Source of the DNA: JBGASG01 sp046328035
Lineage (GTDB): Bacteria; Cyanobacteriota; Vampirovibrionia; Obscuribacterales; Obscuribacteraceae
Assembly: GCA_046328035.1 (NCBI GenBank)
Contig: JAXLXI010000001.1
Location: 1 to 64,000 of the forward strand
DNA length: 64,000 bases
Direction: 5' to 3'
Positions 45,780 to 54,979 of the stretch are shown piece after piece (position 1 is the first letter of the stretch; the number at the start of each line of letters is the position of its first letter). The position numbers were made by a program, and so were the translations under genes. Under the pieces are notes generated by a model, which did not search any database, was not told the DNA's origin, and saw nothing but the letters and a program-made list of their open reading frames with translations.

Positions 45780-46871
45780 GTGGACAAAGTCTGGCTCGAA
45801 TTCAACGGATTCTGGGGCGCCGCGCGCGTTATTGATTGGGTTGGACTGATCAAAGTAACGTTCGAGCTGATTATCATCGGCTACGCGGCCATGTGGATCT
45901 GGTCGCGCATCAAAGGCACACAGGCTGAGCGTCTCGTCAAGGGCGTCATGGTGCTCTTCATCATCTGCATCCTGTCATGGGTGACAGGTTTGACTTTGAT
46001 CACGGCCGTTCTCCAGCAGTTGATTCCAGTTTTTGTTTTGGCCTTGCTGATCGTGTTTCAACCAGAGATTCGGCGCGGTCTGGGTTATCTCGGGAAATCG
46101 GCATTCCGAGTGGATCTTTCGCTGGGTGAAAGCGATAAGGAGCGTGGTGCCGCCGTCATCAAACAGATCATTTCAGCTGTGCGTGAGTTGGCGCGCACCA
46201 AAACCGGTGCCCTGATCGTGATTGAACCACCGGAAGGCGAACGCGATTACTTGAGCCCGGGAACGACCATCAATGCTGATGTTTCGGCGCCTTTGCTGGT
46301 GGCGATTTTTCTGCCCACATCGCCTTTGCATGATGGTGCCGTGATCATCAGGCAAAACAAAATCGTGGCAGCCGGAGTAATCTTGCCGATGACTGAAGCA
46401 CCTAAACTCAGTCAACGCTATGGCACGCGTCACCGGGCGGCCATCGGACTTTCCGAGGTCTATGACGGACTGTGCGTGGTGGTGTCGGAAGAGACTGGTG
46501 CCATTTCTGCCGCCAATCGGGGCATGCTGGTTAAATACAATACAGCCGAGGATCTGGCTGATCCGCTTTCTTATGTTTACTACCACGGCACGGTTGAGGC
46601 TTCGGGAGCCAAAGATACGCCGTTTCAATCCTTCCTATCTATGTTCGGACGTCGCATGCCTGCCACCAGGGGTGATACTGCTCGCGCCAGTGCTGCCAGC
46701 AATGAGGTCACTCAGGATAAACTGCCGGTGGTGCCGGCCAAGCAGCCGCCGAGCAGCATCACTTCCATAGATGCCACTCCTGATGCGCTTCCTGATGCTC
46801 CGCCGTCCGGAGGCAGTATCGAGACGGACGACGATATTCGCCCGCAGACAACAACGCCTGAACCTGTCTAG
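45780..46871 (+). CDS. cdaA: Diadenylate cyclase CdaA
   Basis: Three N-terminal membrane helices (IKVTFELIIIGYAAMWIW, GVMVLFIICILSWVTGLTLI, LIPVFVLALLIVFQPEIRRG) lead to a DAC domain with both signatures: D185-G-A in SPLHDGAVII and R217-H-R in YGTRHRAAIG. It should make cyclic di-AMP from ATP. The GTG start has AGGGA upstream. A 90-residue Pro/Ser/Thr-rich tail is longer than usual. The partner genes cdaR and glmM of Firmicutes are absent; lysA precedes it. Confidence 0.95.
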   Translation: MDKVWLEFNGFWGAARVIDWVGLIKVTFELIIIGYAAMWIWSRIKGTQAERLVKGVMVLFIICILSWVTGLTLITAVLQQLIPVFVLALLIVFQPEIRRGLGYLGKSAFRVDLSLGESDKERGAAVIKQIISAVRELARTKTGALIVIEPPEGERDYLSPGTTINADVSAPLLVAIFLPTSPLHDGAVIIRQNKIVAAGVILPMTEAPKLSQRYGTRHRAAIGLSEVYDGLCVVVSEETGAISAANRGMLVKYNTAEDLADPLSYVYYHGTVEASGAKDTPFQSFLSMFGRRMPATRGDTARASAASNEVTQDKLPVVPAKQPPSSITSIDATPDALPDAPPSGGSIETDDDIRPQTTTPEPV

Positions 46872-46878
46872 TTCCGGT

Positions 46879-47616
46879 TCAGCCCGTATGCGCCAGGGCT
46901 GATTCCATCTCGTCCACAATGCGCTGGGCGGCTGCTTTGCGATTGTCCGAAGCCGTGATTGGGCGTCCGACTACGATGTAGTCGGCACCGCGTTTCATGG
47001 CGTCTGCCGGCGTCACGATGCGTGCCTGGTCGTCGGCTCCCGCCCACGACGGTCGGACGCCCGGTGTTACCAGCACCATTTCTTTGCCCAGTGCCTGGCG
47101 CAAGCGAGCCACTTCTTCCGCAGACGCCACAATGCCTGTGACACCCGAATCGCGCGCCAGTTCTGCCAGATGGAGCACGTATTCGTCGACCGGCAGGTCT
47201 ACTTTCAGCTCTTCGTTGACGACGTTCTGGCTGAGGCTGGTAAGCACTGTTACTCCCAGCACAATCGGCGCCGCATGCCCGCTGCGCGAAGCGCCGCGTG
47301 TTGCCCCTTTGACTGCGCCTTCCAGCATCTTTTTGCCGCCGCAGGTCATGACCGTAAACATGAAAGCACCATGACCGGCGATGCCTTCGGCAGCCTGCTC
47401 GACTGTGTTGGGGATGTCGTGAAACTTGCCGTCGCAGAAGACTTTCAGTCCGCCGGACACCAGTTCTTCGATAATCTTCGGTCCGTGATTGGACAGCAGC
47501 TGCAGTCCGACCTTAAAAATACCTACAGAATCATGAAGCTCGTCGACGATCGCACGAGCTTCTTCCAATGATGAAGTATCGACCGCCAGGATTAGTTTCT
47601 CTCTGGCAGATTGCAA
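46879..47616 (-). CDS. pyrF: Orotidine 5'-phosphate decarboxylase
   Basis: A 245-residue barrel of the bacterial short class. The signature DGKFHDIPNTVEQAA has the catalytic Asp/Lys series. GVTVLTSL and TPGVRPSWAGADDQARIVTP bind phosphate. It makes UMP. The start is TTG with AGGTG upstream, eight bases after the rpmE stop, so the two form an operon. The gene ends seven bases from the convergent cdaA. Confidence 0.96.
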   Translation of the reverse strand: MQSAREKLILAVDTSSLEEARAIVDELHDSVGIFKVGLQLLSNHGPKIIEELVSGGLKVFCDGKFHDIPNTVEQAAEGIAGHGAFMFTVMTCGGKKMLEGAVKGATRGASRSGHAAPIVLGVTVLTSLSQNVVNEELKVDLPVDEYVLHLAELARDSGVTGIVASAEEVARLRQALGKEMVLVTPGVRPSWAGADDQARIVTPADAMKRGADYIVVGRPITASDNRKAAAQRIVDEMESALAHTG

Positions 47617-47624
47617 AGTGGCAC

Positions 47625-47849
47625 CTAGCTCTTAGCAGCGGCTTCGTCTTTCTTCTTGCTGTAGCGCTTGACAAAGCGGTCAACCCGACCTTCGGTGTCA
47701 ACAATCTTTTGTTGTCCGGTGTAATACGGGTGGCAGTTTGAGCAAATTTCCACTTTGATTTGCGGTTTGGTCGAGCCGAGCTCTACTTTGTTTCCGCAAA
47801 CGCAGGTGGCGATGACTTCTTGATACTTGGGGTGAATGCCTTCTTTCAT
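47625..47849 (-). CDS. rpmE: 50S ribosomal protein L31, zinc-binding form
   Basis: The 74-residue product starts MKEGIHPKYQEVIATCVCGN and has the zinc ligands CVC and CSNC followed by HPYYTGQQKIVDTEGRVDRF, the C-plus type of L31. The ATG at 47849 is chosen because L31 begins there; the frame extends 40 codons upstream. A basic/acidic tail of KKKDEAAAKS type follows. Operon with pyrF. Confidence 0.97.
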   Translation of the reverse strand: MKEGIHPKYQEVIATCVCGNKVELGSTKPQIKVEICSNCHPYYTGQQKIVDTEGRVDRFVKRYSKKKDEAAAKS

Positions 47850-48011
47850 GGCAATCCTTCTTTGATTTCTGTCTCTGATTTCTGTGTACGCCGGTCGCTT
47901 AAAAACGCGACCAAAACGACATCTTACCAGATAGGGGCGTCCCCTTCCGGATCTATTAAGAACTGCCACTTCAGGGCTGGGTCGAGATGACCGGTTACGA
48001 ACGCGCGAAAT

Positions 48012-48536
48012 TCAGCGATTTATCGGCTGCGGCACTTCGATTCCCTCGCCCATCGTCATCGTCAGTCGCTGTCCTTCGACATTCAGATAAACGTCGCCTT
48101 TTTCGTCATTCGATTCCACGGTCCGCTGCAATTGCGACAGCCTTGCCTCAATCGTGTCGCTGCCGCCGCCCGATGCGAAGCGGCGTGAGAGATCGACCTC
48201 GAGATTGCCTTGCTTGTGCTTGACGCCCAGCAAAATGGTGCCGCGCGGAATCTCACTGCCCAACCCTTGCTGAATTTCTTTGTCTGAAGGACCCGAAAGC
48301 AGCTCCTGCAGAGCCGAGGCGAGCCTGTCATTGCCTCGTTGCGGGCGTTTCACGGCGACGAACCTGGTACCGCCCTCGGTTGTACGCACGAACCAGACAA
48401 TCACCTGGTTCTTTTCGGGAGCGATACTGTCTGCGGTGCTGGAGTTACCTGTGAGAATCGTTCGCTGAGTACAACCGGAGAGAGGCAGCAGCGCGCAGAG
48501 AAGCCCTGCCAGTGCCAGACTCATCGATTTTTGCAT
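48012..48536 (-). CDS. GerMN-domain lipoprotein
   Basis: The signal peptide ends in a lipobox (LLPLSGC, Cys 22), so the mature protein is lipid-anchored. The rest is a GerMN domain (VIVWFVRTTEGGTRFVAVKR, LASALQELLSGPSDKE, VEVDL-type strand). Such domains occur in spore proteins and in envelope lipoproteins next to amidases. No spore genes are present, so an envelope role is likely. It follows the DUF2993 gene on the same strand with a gap of 15 bases. Confidence 0.88.
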   Translation of the reverse strand: MQKSMSLALAGLLCALLPLSGCTQRTILTGNSSTADSIAPEKNQVIVWFVRTTEGGTRFVAVKRPQRGNDRLASALQELLSGPSDKEIQQGLGSEIPRGTILLGVKHKQGNLEVDLSRRFASGGGSDTIEARLSQLQRTVESNDEKGDVYLNVEGQRLTMTMGEGIEVPQPINR

Positions 48537-48551
48537 AGAAAACCAGACTTT

Positions 48552-49562
48552 CTAGTTTTTGTTTTCGGAAACTTGCTTGCCGCCGTCAACGGGTTTCGTT
48601 TCTTCGGCTTTGTTAGCCGGTGGTTGCGGATTGTTGTTTCCTGCCTGGGCGTTTCCTGTTTTGGCTTCCGCCTGGGCCGGCGCCGCTGCTTTGGGCTTCG
48701 GTGCCAGCAACAATTTACCATCAAATGAGACTTCTTTGTCGGACAAATTCAACTTTTGCACTCGCAGGGCATGACTTTGCCTGTCTAATCGGCCGAAATC
48801 GAAGAGCGGGTTGAGCAGCTCTTCAGCGAACTGGGCGAACAGCTCGGGCTTTTCAATGATCTTTGAGTCGATTTTCGTTTCTTTGAGGACAATCAGGCGA
48901 TCCCCTTCCAGCACCGGATGCGCCACTATGATCAGTGGCACGCCGGTCTCTTTCGCGGCCCCTTTGGTGATCATCACCGTTTTCAACGTAATCTGATCTT
49001 TTTCGAGCAAAACCTCCGGATCTAAGATCTGGAGCTGCTGTTCGCCAAGTCCGGGTAGGTCGAGCTTGAGAATTCTCAGGACTTGCGAGATCTCTTTCGA
49101 GTTGAGCGCGCGCGTCACTTGTTCTTCATTTATAGACCCGGACAGTGATACCAGAACTGGTGTCTCAACTCCGGCCCGCTGACCATTCTTTTTGAAGTAT
49201 CGAACCTTGACAGGCTGGTCGGTGCGGGCGATCACCGTGCCCATCGGAATTCCTTTGACTTTGGAGTTTTTCATGCGCACTTCAACAGTTTCGAATTTGC
49301 CTTGCAGCATATCGGTGAAACTGTAGCTGCGTGCTTTTACTTTCACTTTGCCGCCGAGCCTGGACTTCAGTGCCAGCCCGGCTCCGGCGCTAACCAGATG
49401 ATTTCCGACCCAGGTCAGTCCCGTATATTTCTGAATGGTGCGACTGGTTTTGCCGGCGATCTGAAAATGCCCGTTGGAAGACATTTCTTTGCCGACGGCC
49501 AGCTTGGGACACACGGCAAAAGAGACAGAAACCAGTACCGCCCCGATGTGCGCGATCTTCAC
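48552..49562 (-). CDS. Exported LmeA/DUF2993-family protein
   Basis: A signal peptide (residues 1-25) precedes a domain like DUF2993/LmeA, seen in cyanobacteria and actinobacteria, with alternating strands and the ARSYSFTDMLQGKFETVEVR segment near the start. Such proteins are thought to bind lipids. The C-terminus (about 285-336) is Ala/Pro/Gln/Asn-rich and likely disordered. The start is GTG with TAAGG upstream. Cotranscribed with the GerMN lipoprotein gene. Confidence 0.72.
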   Translation of the reverse strand: MKIAHIGAVLVSVSFAVCPKLAVGKEMSSNGHFQIAGKTSRTIQKYTGLTWVGNHLVSAGAGLALKSRLGGKVKVKARSYSFTDMLQGKFETVEVRMKNSKVKGIPMGTVIARTDQPVKVRYFKKNGQRAGVETPVLVSLSGSINEEQVTRALNSKEISQVLRILKLDLPGLGEQQLQILDPEVLLEKDQITLKTVMITKGAAKETGVPLIIVAHPVLEGDRLIVLKETKIDSKIIEKPELFAQFAEELLNPLFDFGRLDRQSHALRVQKLNLSDKEVSFDGKLLLAPKPKAAAPAQAEAKTGNAQAGNNNPQPPANKAEETKPVDGGKQVSENKN

Positions 49563-49639
49563 TGCAAAAACCTTACAGGCTTAACTACCTAAAGCATAGC
49601 ACTTCTGCTCGAGGCGCCAGCCGAGCCGCACCAGCGAAC

Positions 49640-49669
49640 ACATGCGAAGAACTGATGTTTTTCGCATGT
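49640..49669. repeat. Hairpin repeat, copy 2
   Basis: ACATGCGAAGAAC-TGAT-GTTTTTCGCATGT forms a 13-bp stem with one G-T pair. The core is the same as copy 1 at 27749 and as the half copy at 60410. It lies just after the NarL-type gene (minus strand). Confidence 0.65.
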
Positions 49670-49678
49670 TGGCTTGGG

Positions 49679-50530
49679 CTATGTCGACGGGTTGTCTGGG
49701 GGCTTGTTCTGCTGCTGCCGCATGCGATCGTGCAGCGCGTCTTTCAAGAGTTCGTTTTGCTTTAAGAGTGCCTTCAAGTGCTCGTTGGCAATGGCCAGCT
49801 CAGCCTGTAGTTCGGCGACGGTCTGCTCGTAGGTGACACCGGTCACCGGGTCGCGTCCGGGCATCTTCGGCAGAAGCACATAGCCCAACTGCACAGCTTT
49901 GAGTGCCGCCGCCGTGCGAGTAGGAACTTTCAGTTTTGCCAGGATGCACTCGATATGTTTCTCGACCGTGCGCAGCTTCATATCCAGTTCTTCGGCGATT
50001 TCTTTGTTGCGCAGATCCAGCCGGATCAAGACTTCGATTTCGCGATCGGTGAGGTTGGTGTTGGGCATCGCATTTGATGGCGTCTGCTTGACCAACTGTG
50101 TGATCTTCGGGTCGCAATAAGGCAATCCACGAGTCACCTGTTCGATGGCTTCGAACAAGGTGCGCGGTCCTGAACTCTTCAAACAAAAGCCACGCACACC
50201 AGAGCGGATGAGCTGGTTGTGGTACTTGGTGGCGTGATAAGAATCAGTCAGGCAGAGGATGTTGCTGTTCGGAAATTCCTGCGATACGCGGCGCGCTACT
50301 TCGACGCCGTTGAGGATATCGAGGTCGACGTCGAGAATGACGAAATGCGGCTGCAACCGGCGAATCACCTCGGTGGCAGCCATGCCGTCGGAAGCTTCGC
50401 CGACAATCTCGAGCACTTCCGATACCACCCGTTTCAAGCCGAAGCGAATCAGTTCATGTCTTTCGCAGATGACTGTTTTCGGACGGAATACCGTCGGTCG
50501 AGGCTGACTGCCGGTCGGAATAGTTTCCAA
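49679..50530 (-). CDS. NarL/FixJ-type response regulator with C-terminal coiled coil
   Basis: The receiver domain (about 17-135) has the acceptor aspartate in FVILDVDLD and the lysine in GFCLKSS. The LuxR-type helix-turn-helix follows (LTDREIEVLIRLDLRNKEIA, LRTVEKHIECILAKLKV). An added 60-residue coiled coil (TVAELQAELAIANEHLKALL) is unusual for this family and may control oligomer state. The start is TTG with GGAG upstream. No paired kinase is adjacent. Confidence 0.93.
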   Translation of the reverse strand: METIPTGSQPRPTVFRPKTVICERHELIRFGLKRVVSEVLEIVGEASDGMAATEVIRRLQPHFVILDVDLDILNGVEVARRVSQEFPNSNILCLTDSYHATKYHNQLIRSGVRGFCLKSSGPRTLFEAIEQVTRGLPYCDPKITQLVKQTPSNAMPNTNLTDREIEVLIRLDLRNKEIAEELDMKLRTVEKHIECILAKLKVPTRTAAALKAVQLGYVLLPKMPGRDPVTGVTYEQTVAELQAELAIANEHLKALLKQNELLKDALHDRMRQQQNKPPDNPST

Positions 50531-50746
50531 AGTTGCTCCGGATAAGAATTAGACGAACTTCGTCTTTGGTAGTCACCGCTCTATTGTAACAACGCCGCTG
50601 CGGCCGGCGGCGGAATTCCTGAAAATGTCTTGCCCGCTACGTTACGGGAATCTGGGAACCCCGTCAAGTACATACCTGATTCGCCGCTTTCTCAAACACA
50701 GATAGCTATTCGGACGATATCAGTCATCAGATTCTGGCTCTACTTC

Positions 50747-50774
50747 TTGACTGATAATGTATTGCGTCTATAGA
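50747..50774 (+). promoter_or_regulatory. Probable sigma-70-type promoter of the barrel gene
   Basis: TTGACT and TATAGA are separated by 16 bases and lie about 80 bases before the next gene. Apart from it, the 324-base gap 50531-50854 shows nothing I recognise. Confidence 0.5.
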
Positions 50775-50854
50775 GACGTACATGTAGGATTGCCCCCAGG
50801 CGTAGCTAGCGGCTGTGTTCCAAAGAGGACCAGCCGGGGAGCACTTGCTTACTA

Positions 50855-52684
50855 ATGGGTGACCCGGTGACATCGGCGAGAAAAATAGCCCCTCGGCTCA
50901 CAGATGACGTAGTGAAGCGCGCGAGCACTATCGGCATTTTGCTGGCCGGTTTTGTGGCTTCGCCGGCGGTGGCGCAGGTCGCCCCTCCCACAACTACAAC
51001 TCCCGCTCCCCGTGTCGACCTGCCCAACGTGCAGGCGCCTACAGGCACGACCATTCTGCCCACCGACACGTTGCCGGCGCAATCGCTCGGCAATCGCATG
51101 ACGGTCGGAGAAAATCTCCAGTTGCGATTGTTGCAAGCTCTGCCCGCGAGGCTCTACCTGACCGGCACGGCGGAGACATCGGTACGTGTGGAAACCAACG
51201 TTTTCCAGTTTCCTACCAAGCGCAACTTGATCACGACCCTGCCTCAGGGCAATGACTTTTTCCGCCTTTCGGCGTCCCAGAAAAATCAGGTGTCGAGCAT
51301 TCTGGCTCTCGCCAGCCGCGAAGACACCGTCTTCCGTATCTTGCCCAACGTCACGGCGGGATGGACGTTTACTCCGCGTACCCGCGCTTACGTCAACTAT
51401 TTCTTCCTGCGAGATTCGCTGGCCCACAACATCAGGCTAAACACCAACATCAACTCAGTGACGACGGCTGTTCAGCACGACTTTCCGATCGGCAGCCGTT
51501 CGAACGTTCAAGTCGAAATGCAGTTCCGCGATCTGTGGCAAACCAATCAGCTGCCATTGTTCGACTTTTTACCGGGCATCACCGCCACTCGCGTTCTGAC
51601 TACGCCACCAAATACGGTGGTGTTCGCTAATTGTCTATTGCAGTTGCGCGGCACCGGCTATTTCAAGTCTCCAAACCGGGAAATAGACCCCTTCTACACC
51701 TGGGGTATGGTGCATCAACGTGGTGGATGGACTTTCTCGGCTACTTCCACCTTCGTGCAAAACTTCCGCGAACCATTCCGCGAACATGCCACGATCGCCA
51801 AGAATAATTACACTATGATCTCTGATTTCGAGATCGCTCGCAGGCTGTTCAGACAAATTCCCGGCTTCCAGGTGTTTGCCCGCGCTGAGCCAATCTGGAA
51901 CATGAAAGCGGGTCGCACGCCCGGTCTCAGCGGTATGGACTTCCGCATGTACTTCGGCATGCGCGTCTCTGCCGCGAAGCAGGCATTGACCAGCACACTG
52001 GAACAGTTGCGCCAGCAAATCGAAGAGCAGGAAAACACCCCGACGCCGCCCAAGCCCGTTACCCCGGCACCATCGGGCAAGCCCTCGGCGATGGCCGACC
52101 CTTACCAGCTCATCGCTCACGATCGCCAGCCAATTCACGGTTTCATGCCAGAACATGGGCAGGGTCTGCCCGCCGATGCCAGCGCATCGATCGTGCCGGC
52201 ACTGGTGGGCTGGAGTCCTAATCAGAACTACGAGCAGGACGCTTTCCCTGAAAGACAGGCTGACCCTGTCTCCAATCTACCGGCTATCACTACTCCATCA
52301 GCTCCTATAACTAAAGAAGCAAACGTACTGGGACTGGGGACCTCTTCAGCTACACCCGCGATGTCCATGTCCGACATCGAATACGCTATGACCAAGACCA
52401 TGTCTCACCCGGTTCTGGTCGGGGAGGAAACTCGCGAGCCCCGGTACGCAGAGCCTGTGTTCGATGCCCAACACATGGCCGGGTTTGCTTGCGATGAAGA
52501 AAATAACTTGGGTAATCCGGTCGCGCGTATAGCAGTCTCGCGGACGATTTCGGCAAGCAAGAAACAAGAACCGTCCGTGTACCTGGTCCCGCCTCTGCCA
52601 ACAGTCGACGTACGCAACAAACAACAGCCATTTGGATCTGACACCGTTCTGGCTCGCCCGACCGTTTTGCAGACCTTGCGCTAA
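50855..52684 (+). CDS. Exported beta-rich protein, probable outer-membrane barrel
   Basis: An N-terminal hydrophobic segment with signal-like cleavage (TIGILLAGFVASPAVAQ) is followed by a Pro/Thr linker and a region of about 300 residues with alternating beta strands rich in aromatic ends (ILPNVTAGWTFTPRTRAYVN, GWTFSATSTFVQNFREPF, MDFRMYFGMRVSAA). This is typical of outer-membrane porin-like barrels. The C-terminal third is Pro/Thr/Ala-rich and appears disordered. The signal starts late (residue 20), so the true start may be further downstream. It is upstream of the TPR-rpoB-like genes on the same strand. Confidence 0.65.
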   Translation: MGDPVTSARKIAPRLTDDVVKRASTIGILLAGFVASPAVAQVAPPTTTTPAPRVDLPNVQAPTGTTILPTDTLPAQSLGNRMTVGENLQLRLLQALPARLYLTGTAETSVRVETNVFQFPTKRNLITTLPQGNDFFRLSASQKNQVSSILALASREDTVFRILPNVTAGWTFTPRTRAYVNYFFLRDSLAHNIRLNTNINSVTTAVQHDFPIGSRSNVQVEMQFRDLWQTNQLPLFDFLPGITATRVLTTPPNTVVFANCLLQLRGTGYFKSPNREIDPFYTWGMVHQRGGWTFSATSTFVQNFREPFREHATIAKNNYTMISDFEIARRLFRQIPGFQVFARAEPIWNMKAGRTPGLSGMDFRMYFGMRVSAAKQALTSTLEQLRQQIEEQENTPTPPKPVTPAPSGKPSAMADPYQLIAHDRQPIHGFMPEHGQGLPADASASIVPALVGWSPNQNYEQDAFPERQADPVSNLPAITTPSAPITKEANVLGLGTSSATPAMSMSDIEYAMTKTMSHPVLVGEETREPRYAEPVFDAQHMAGFACDEENNLGNPVARIAVSRTISASKKQEPSVYLVPPLPTVDVRNKQQPFGSDTVLARPTVLQTLR

Positions 52685-52876
52685 GTCTGTCATCCCAACA
52701 CGCGAAATCTTGCGGTTTTTACGCAGCCCAAAACGGCGGGTGAACGCCCATGGGGCGCGATTTTATCCGGCATGGGAGATTTACGAATGCCGTGGGACAA
52801 ACCCCAATAGACCGCATACCCCCCGCATCGTTAAGCTGTGCTCACAGTTCGCCACCGGCACGGTTCTTCCACCACG

Positions 52877-54979
52877 ATGCACAAAGTTCGACCCATCGCA
52901 GCAACTCTCCTTCTCGCCACCACCCTCTCGGGCACGATGTTCATCCCGGCGCACGCCACCAAGATGAACGCCCAGCCGCTGCCCCACGAGCGCGACCTGA
53001 AGAATTTCGAAGAAGGTCAGACCAGCGCTCCGGTAGTGAGCGGATTCCAGCGTCGCCCCGACTACCGTGTCGTCGAAGCCGAAAAGAAAAAAGCCGCCGA
53101 AGAAGCTAAGAAAGCCGCCGAAGAAAAGGCAGCCAAAGAACAGCAAGCCGTCGGCGACAACTTCAAGCGTCGCGTGCAGTACGCCCTCGAACAAAACAAT
53201 AAAGGTGTGGCACTCGGAAAAGCAGGTCGCTGGTCCGAGTCTATCTCTGCTCACGAAGAAGCCTGCAAGTACGAGCCCAGCAACAAGCAATACAAAATCA
53301 ACCTTTCGGCAGCGCGTTGCGCCTACGGTCAAGAGAGACTGAACGCCCGCGACTTCAACACCGCCGCCAACCTTTTCCGCCAAGCACTGGCCGCCGCTCC
53401 GGACAACGGACTGGCTGGTCGTTTGCTCGGTGAAGCCCTTAAGAAGATGGGTCGTGACCCCAACAACGCCGAGACCAGAATCGCCACCGGCGACCAACTG
53501 GCTGCCGTCGGCGACTTCGAAGGCGCATCTATTGAATACCAAGCCGCGATGCAAATCGAGCCCACGGCTCGCACTTTCGTCAAAGTCGGCGACATGGCTC
53601 TGCGTTATGGTCAACTGACCACCGCCACCAACTGGTACAGACAAGCTCTGATTAAAGACCCCAACTTCGGACCAGCCCATCGCCAACTGGGGATGCTGGC
53701 CCTGGCTCAAAAAGATTACACCGGCGCTGGTGCCTCGCTGCGCAAAGCAGTCATCTGCGATCCGCGCGATGCCGCCGCTGGTCAGCAACTGGTTGAAATC
53801 TGGCGCCGGCAAGTGGCACAAAATCCGCTGCTCGCCGAAAATCATCTCGGTTTGGCTGGCGCCCTGCAATTGACCGGCGACTTCGCTGGTGCCGACAACG
53901 AATACCGCAAACTGGAAGCTCTCGATCCTAAACATCCTGGCCTGCCTTCCGGTCGTGCCAGCCTGCAGAAAGCTCTCCAGCACGCTTCCGCCGAAAAGCA
54001 CAAAGCCGCCGCCGAAACATTCTTCGGTCAAGGTCTGCGCCGCGAAGCTCTCGCTGAAATCACCCAGGCTGTGATGATGGAGCCCCGCAACGCCAAGTAT
54101 CAATTCCTGATGGGCGAAACCCTCGAGTCCAATGGCGACTATCAAGGTGCCTACCAGGCTTACCTGACCTGCGTTCTCATCGATCCGGAAAACAACCGCG
54201 AAGCCGCTGCTCGCATGCGCGAAATGCAGTCGGGCATGAAAAATCGCGGTATGCAGATTCCGCAAGTCAATCAAGTTGCCAGCCAACTCGCTCAGCCGCA
54301 ACAGAGCGTTTCTCAACAAATGGTGCAAATGCAGCAGCAACAACAGCAGCAGCAAATGCAACAACAGCAACAACAAGTGCAACAGCAGCAACCGATGCAG
54401 CAACAAGCTGCCTACCCGCCGCCCGTTCCGCAAAAGAACGTGTTCGAAGGCGGCAACGGCATGCAAATGGCCGGCAACCAGTATGGTCTGCGCACGCACA
54501 ACGAGCCTAACGGCAATGCCATGCCGCAACAAATGTCGCAACAGCAAATGATGCAACAGCAAGCAGTGGCTGCCCAGCAACAAGCAATCGCCGCCCAACA
54601 GCAGCAAGCTCGCCAACAACAAGCTCTGGCTGCTCAACAGCAAGCCGCCCAGAAGCCGAACGCAGCAAACTCAGCAAACAGCCAAGTCGCCGAAGCGATT
54701 TCGAAAGCTGCGCAAGCCGAAGGCGACAAGAACTACGACCAAGCCATCAGCATCCTGCAAGGCGTGGCCGCTAAGTTCCTGCAAAACAGCGAAGTGCACC
54801 ACCGCCTGGCCGTCAACATGCTGGCCGCCGGTCGCATCGCTGATGCAATCTCTGAATTCCGGATCGCGTCTGCTCTCGAGCCCGCTAATCGCGCTTACGC
54901 CGAAGACCTGGCCCGGGCGCTCGCGATTCACAAACGCTCCATGGTGAGCGGTAATGGCGATGTCGAGGTGGCTAAGTAA
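52877..54979 (+). CDS. Exported TPR protein with poly-Gln segments
   Basis: The ATG at 52877 begins a signal peptide (MHKVRPIAATLLLATTLSG, cleavage after AHA). A Lys/Ala/Glu coiled region follows, then about nine TPR units (95-455; for example NNKGVALGKAGRWSESISAH, GMLALAQKDYTGAGASLRKA). Two Gln-rich stretches (about 475-512 and 552-592) with runs of up to eight glutamines separate it from a final TPR pair (about 600-700). The stop overlaps the start of the rpoB-like gene as TAATG. The mature protein should sit outside the cytoplasm, so its coupling to a polymerase subunit gene is surprising. The frame begins 13 codons earlier (GTG 52838) but that part does not suit a signal peptide. Confidence 0.88.
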   Translation: MHKVRPIAATLLLATTLSGTMFIPAHATKMNAQPLPHERDLKNFEEGQTSAPVVSGFQRRPDYRVVEAEKKKAAEEAKKAAEEKAAKEQQAVGDNFKRRVQYALEQNNKGVALGKAGRWSESISAHEEACKYEPSNKQYKINLSAARCAYGQERLNARDFNTAANLFRQALAAAPDNGLAGRLLGEALKKMGRDPNNAETRIATGDQLAAVGDFEGASIEYQAAMQIEPTARTFVKVGDMALRYGQLTTATNWYRQALIKDPNFGPAHRQLGMLALAQKDYTGAGASLRKAVICDPRDAAAGQQLVEIWRRQVAQNPLLAENHLGLAGALQLTGDFAGADNEYRKLEALDPKHPGLPSGRASLQKALQHASAEKHKAAAETFFGQGLRREALAEITQAVMMEPRNAKYQFLMGETLESNGDYQGAYQAYLTCVLIDPENNREAAARMREMQSGMKNRGMQIPQVNQVASQLAQPQQSVSQQMVQMQQQQQQQQMQQQQQQVQQQQPMQQQAAYPPPVPQKNVFEGGNGMQMAGNQYGLRTHNEPNGNAMPQQMSQQQMMQQQAVAAQQQAIAAQQQQARQQQALAAQQQAAQKPNAANSANSQVAEAISKAAQAEGDKNYDQAISILQGVAAKFLQNSEVHHRLAVNMLAAGRIADAISEFRIASALEPANRAYAEDLARALAIHKRSMVSGNGDVEVAK

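Noticed and set aside
49657..49669. Simple intrinsic terminator for the NarL-type gene
   Set aside because: The T run lies inside the stem and not after it on the minus strand, so it was listed as a repeat hairpin instead.
52781..54643. Antisense frame of 620 codons rich in Leu and His
   Set aside because: It is the reverse reading of the TPR and poly-Gln codons; the Leu runs simply mirror CAA/CAG repeats.
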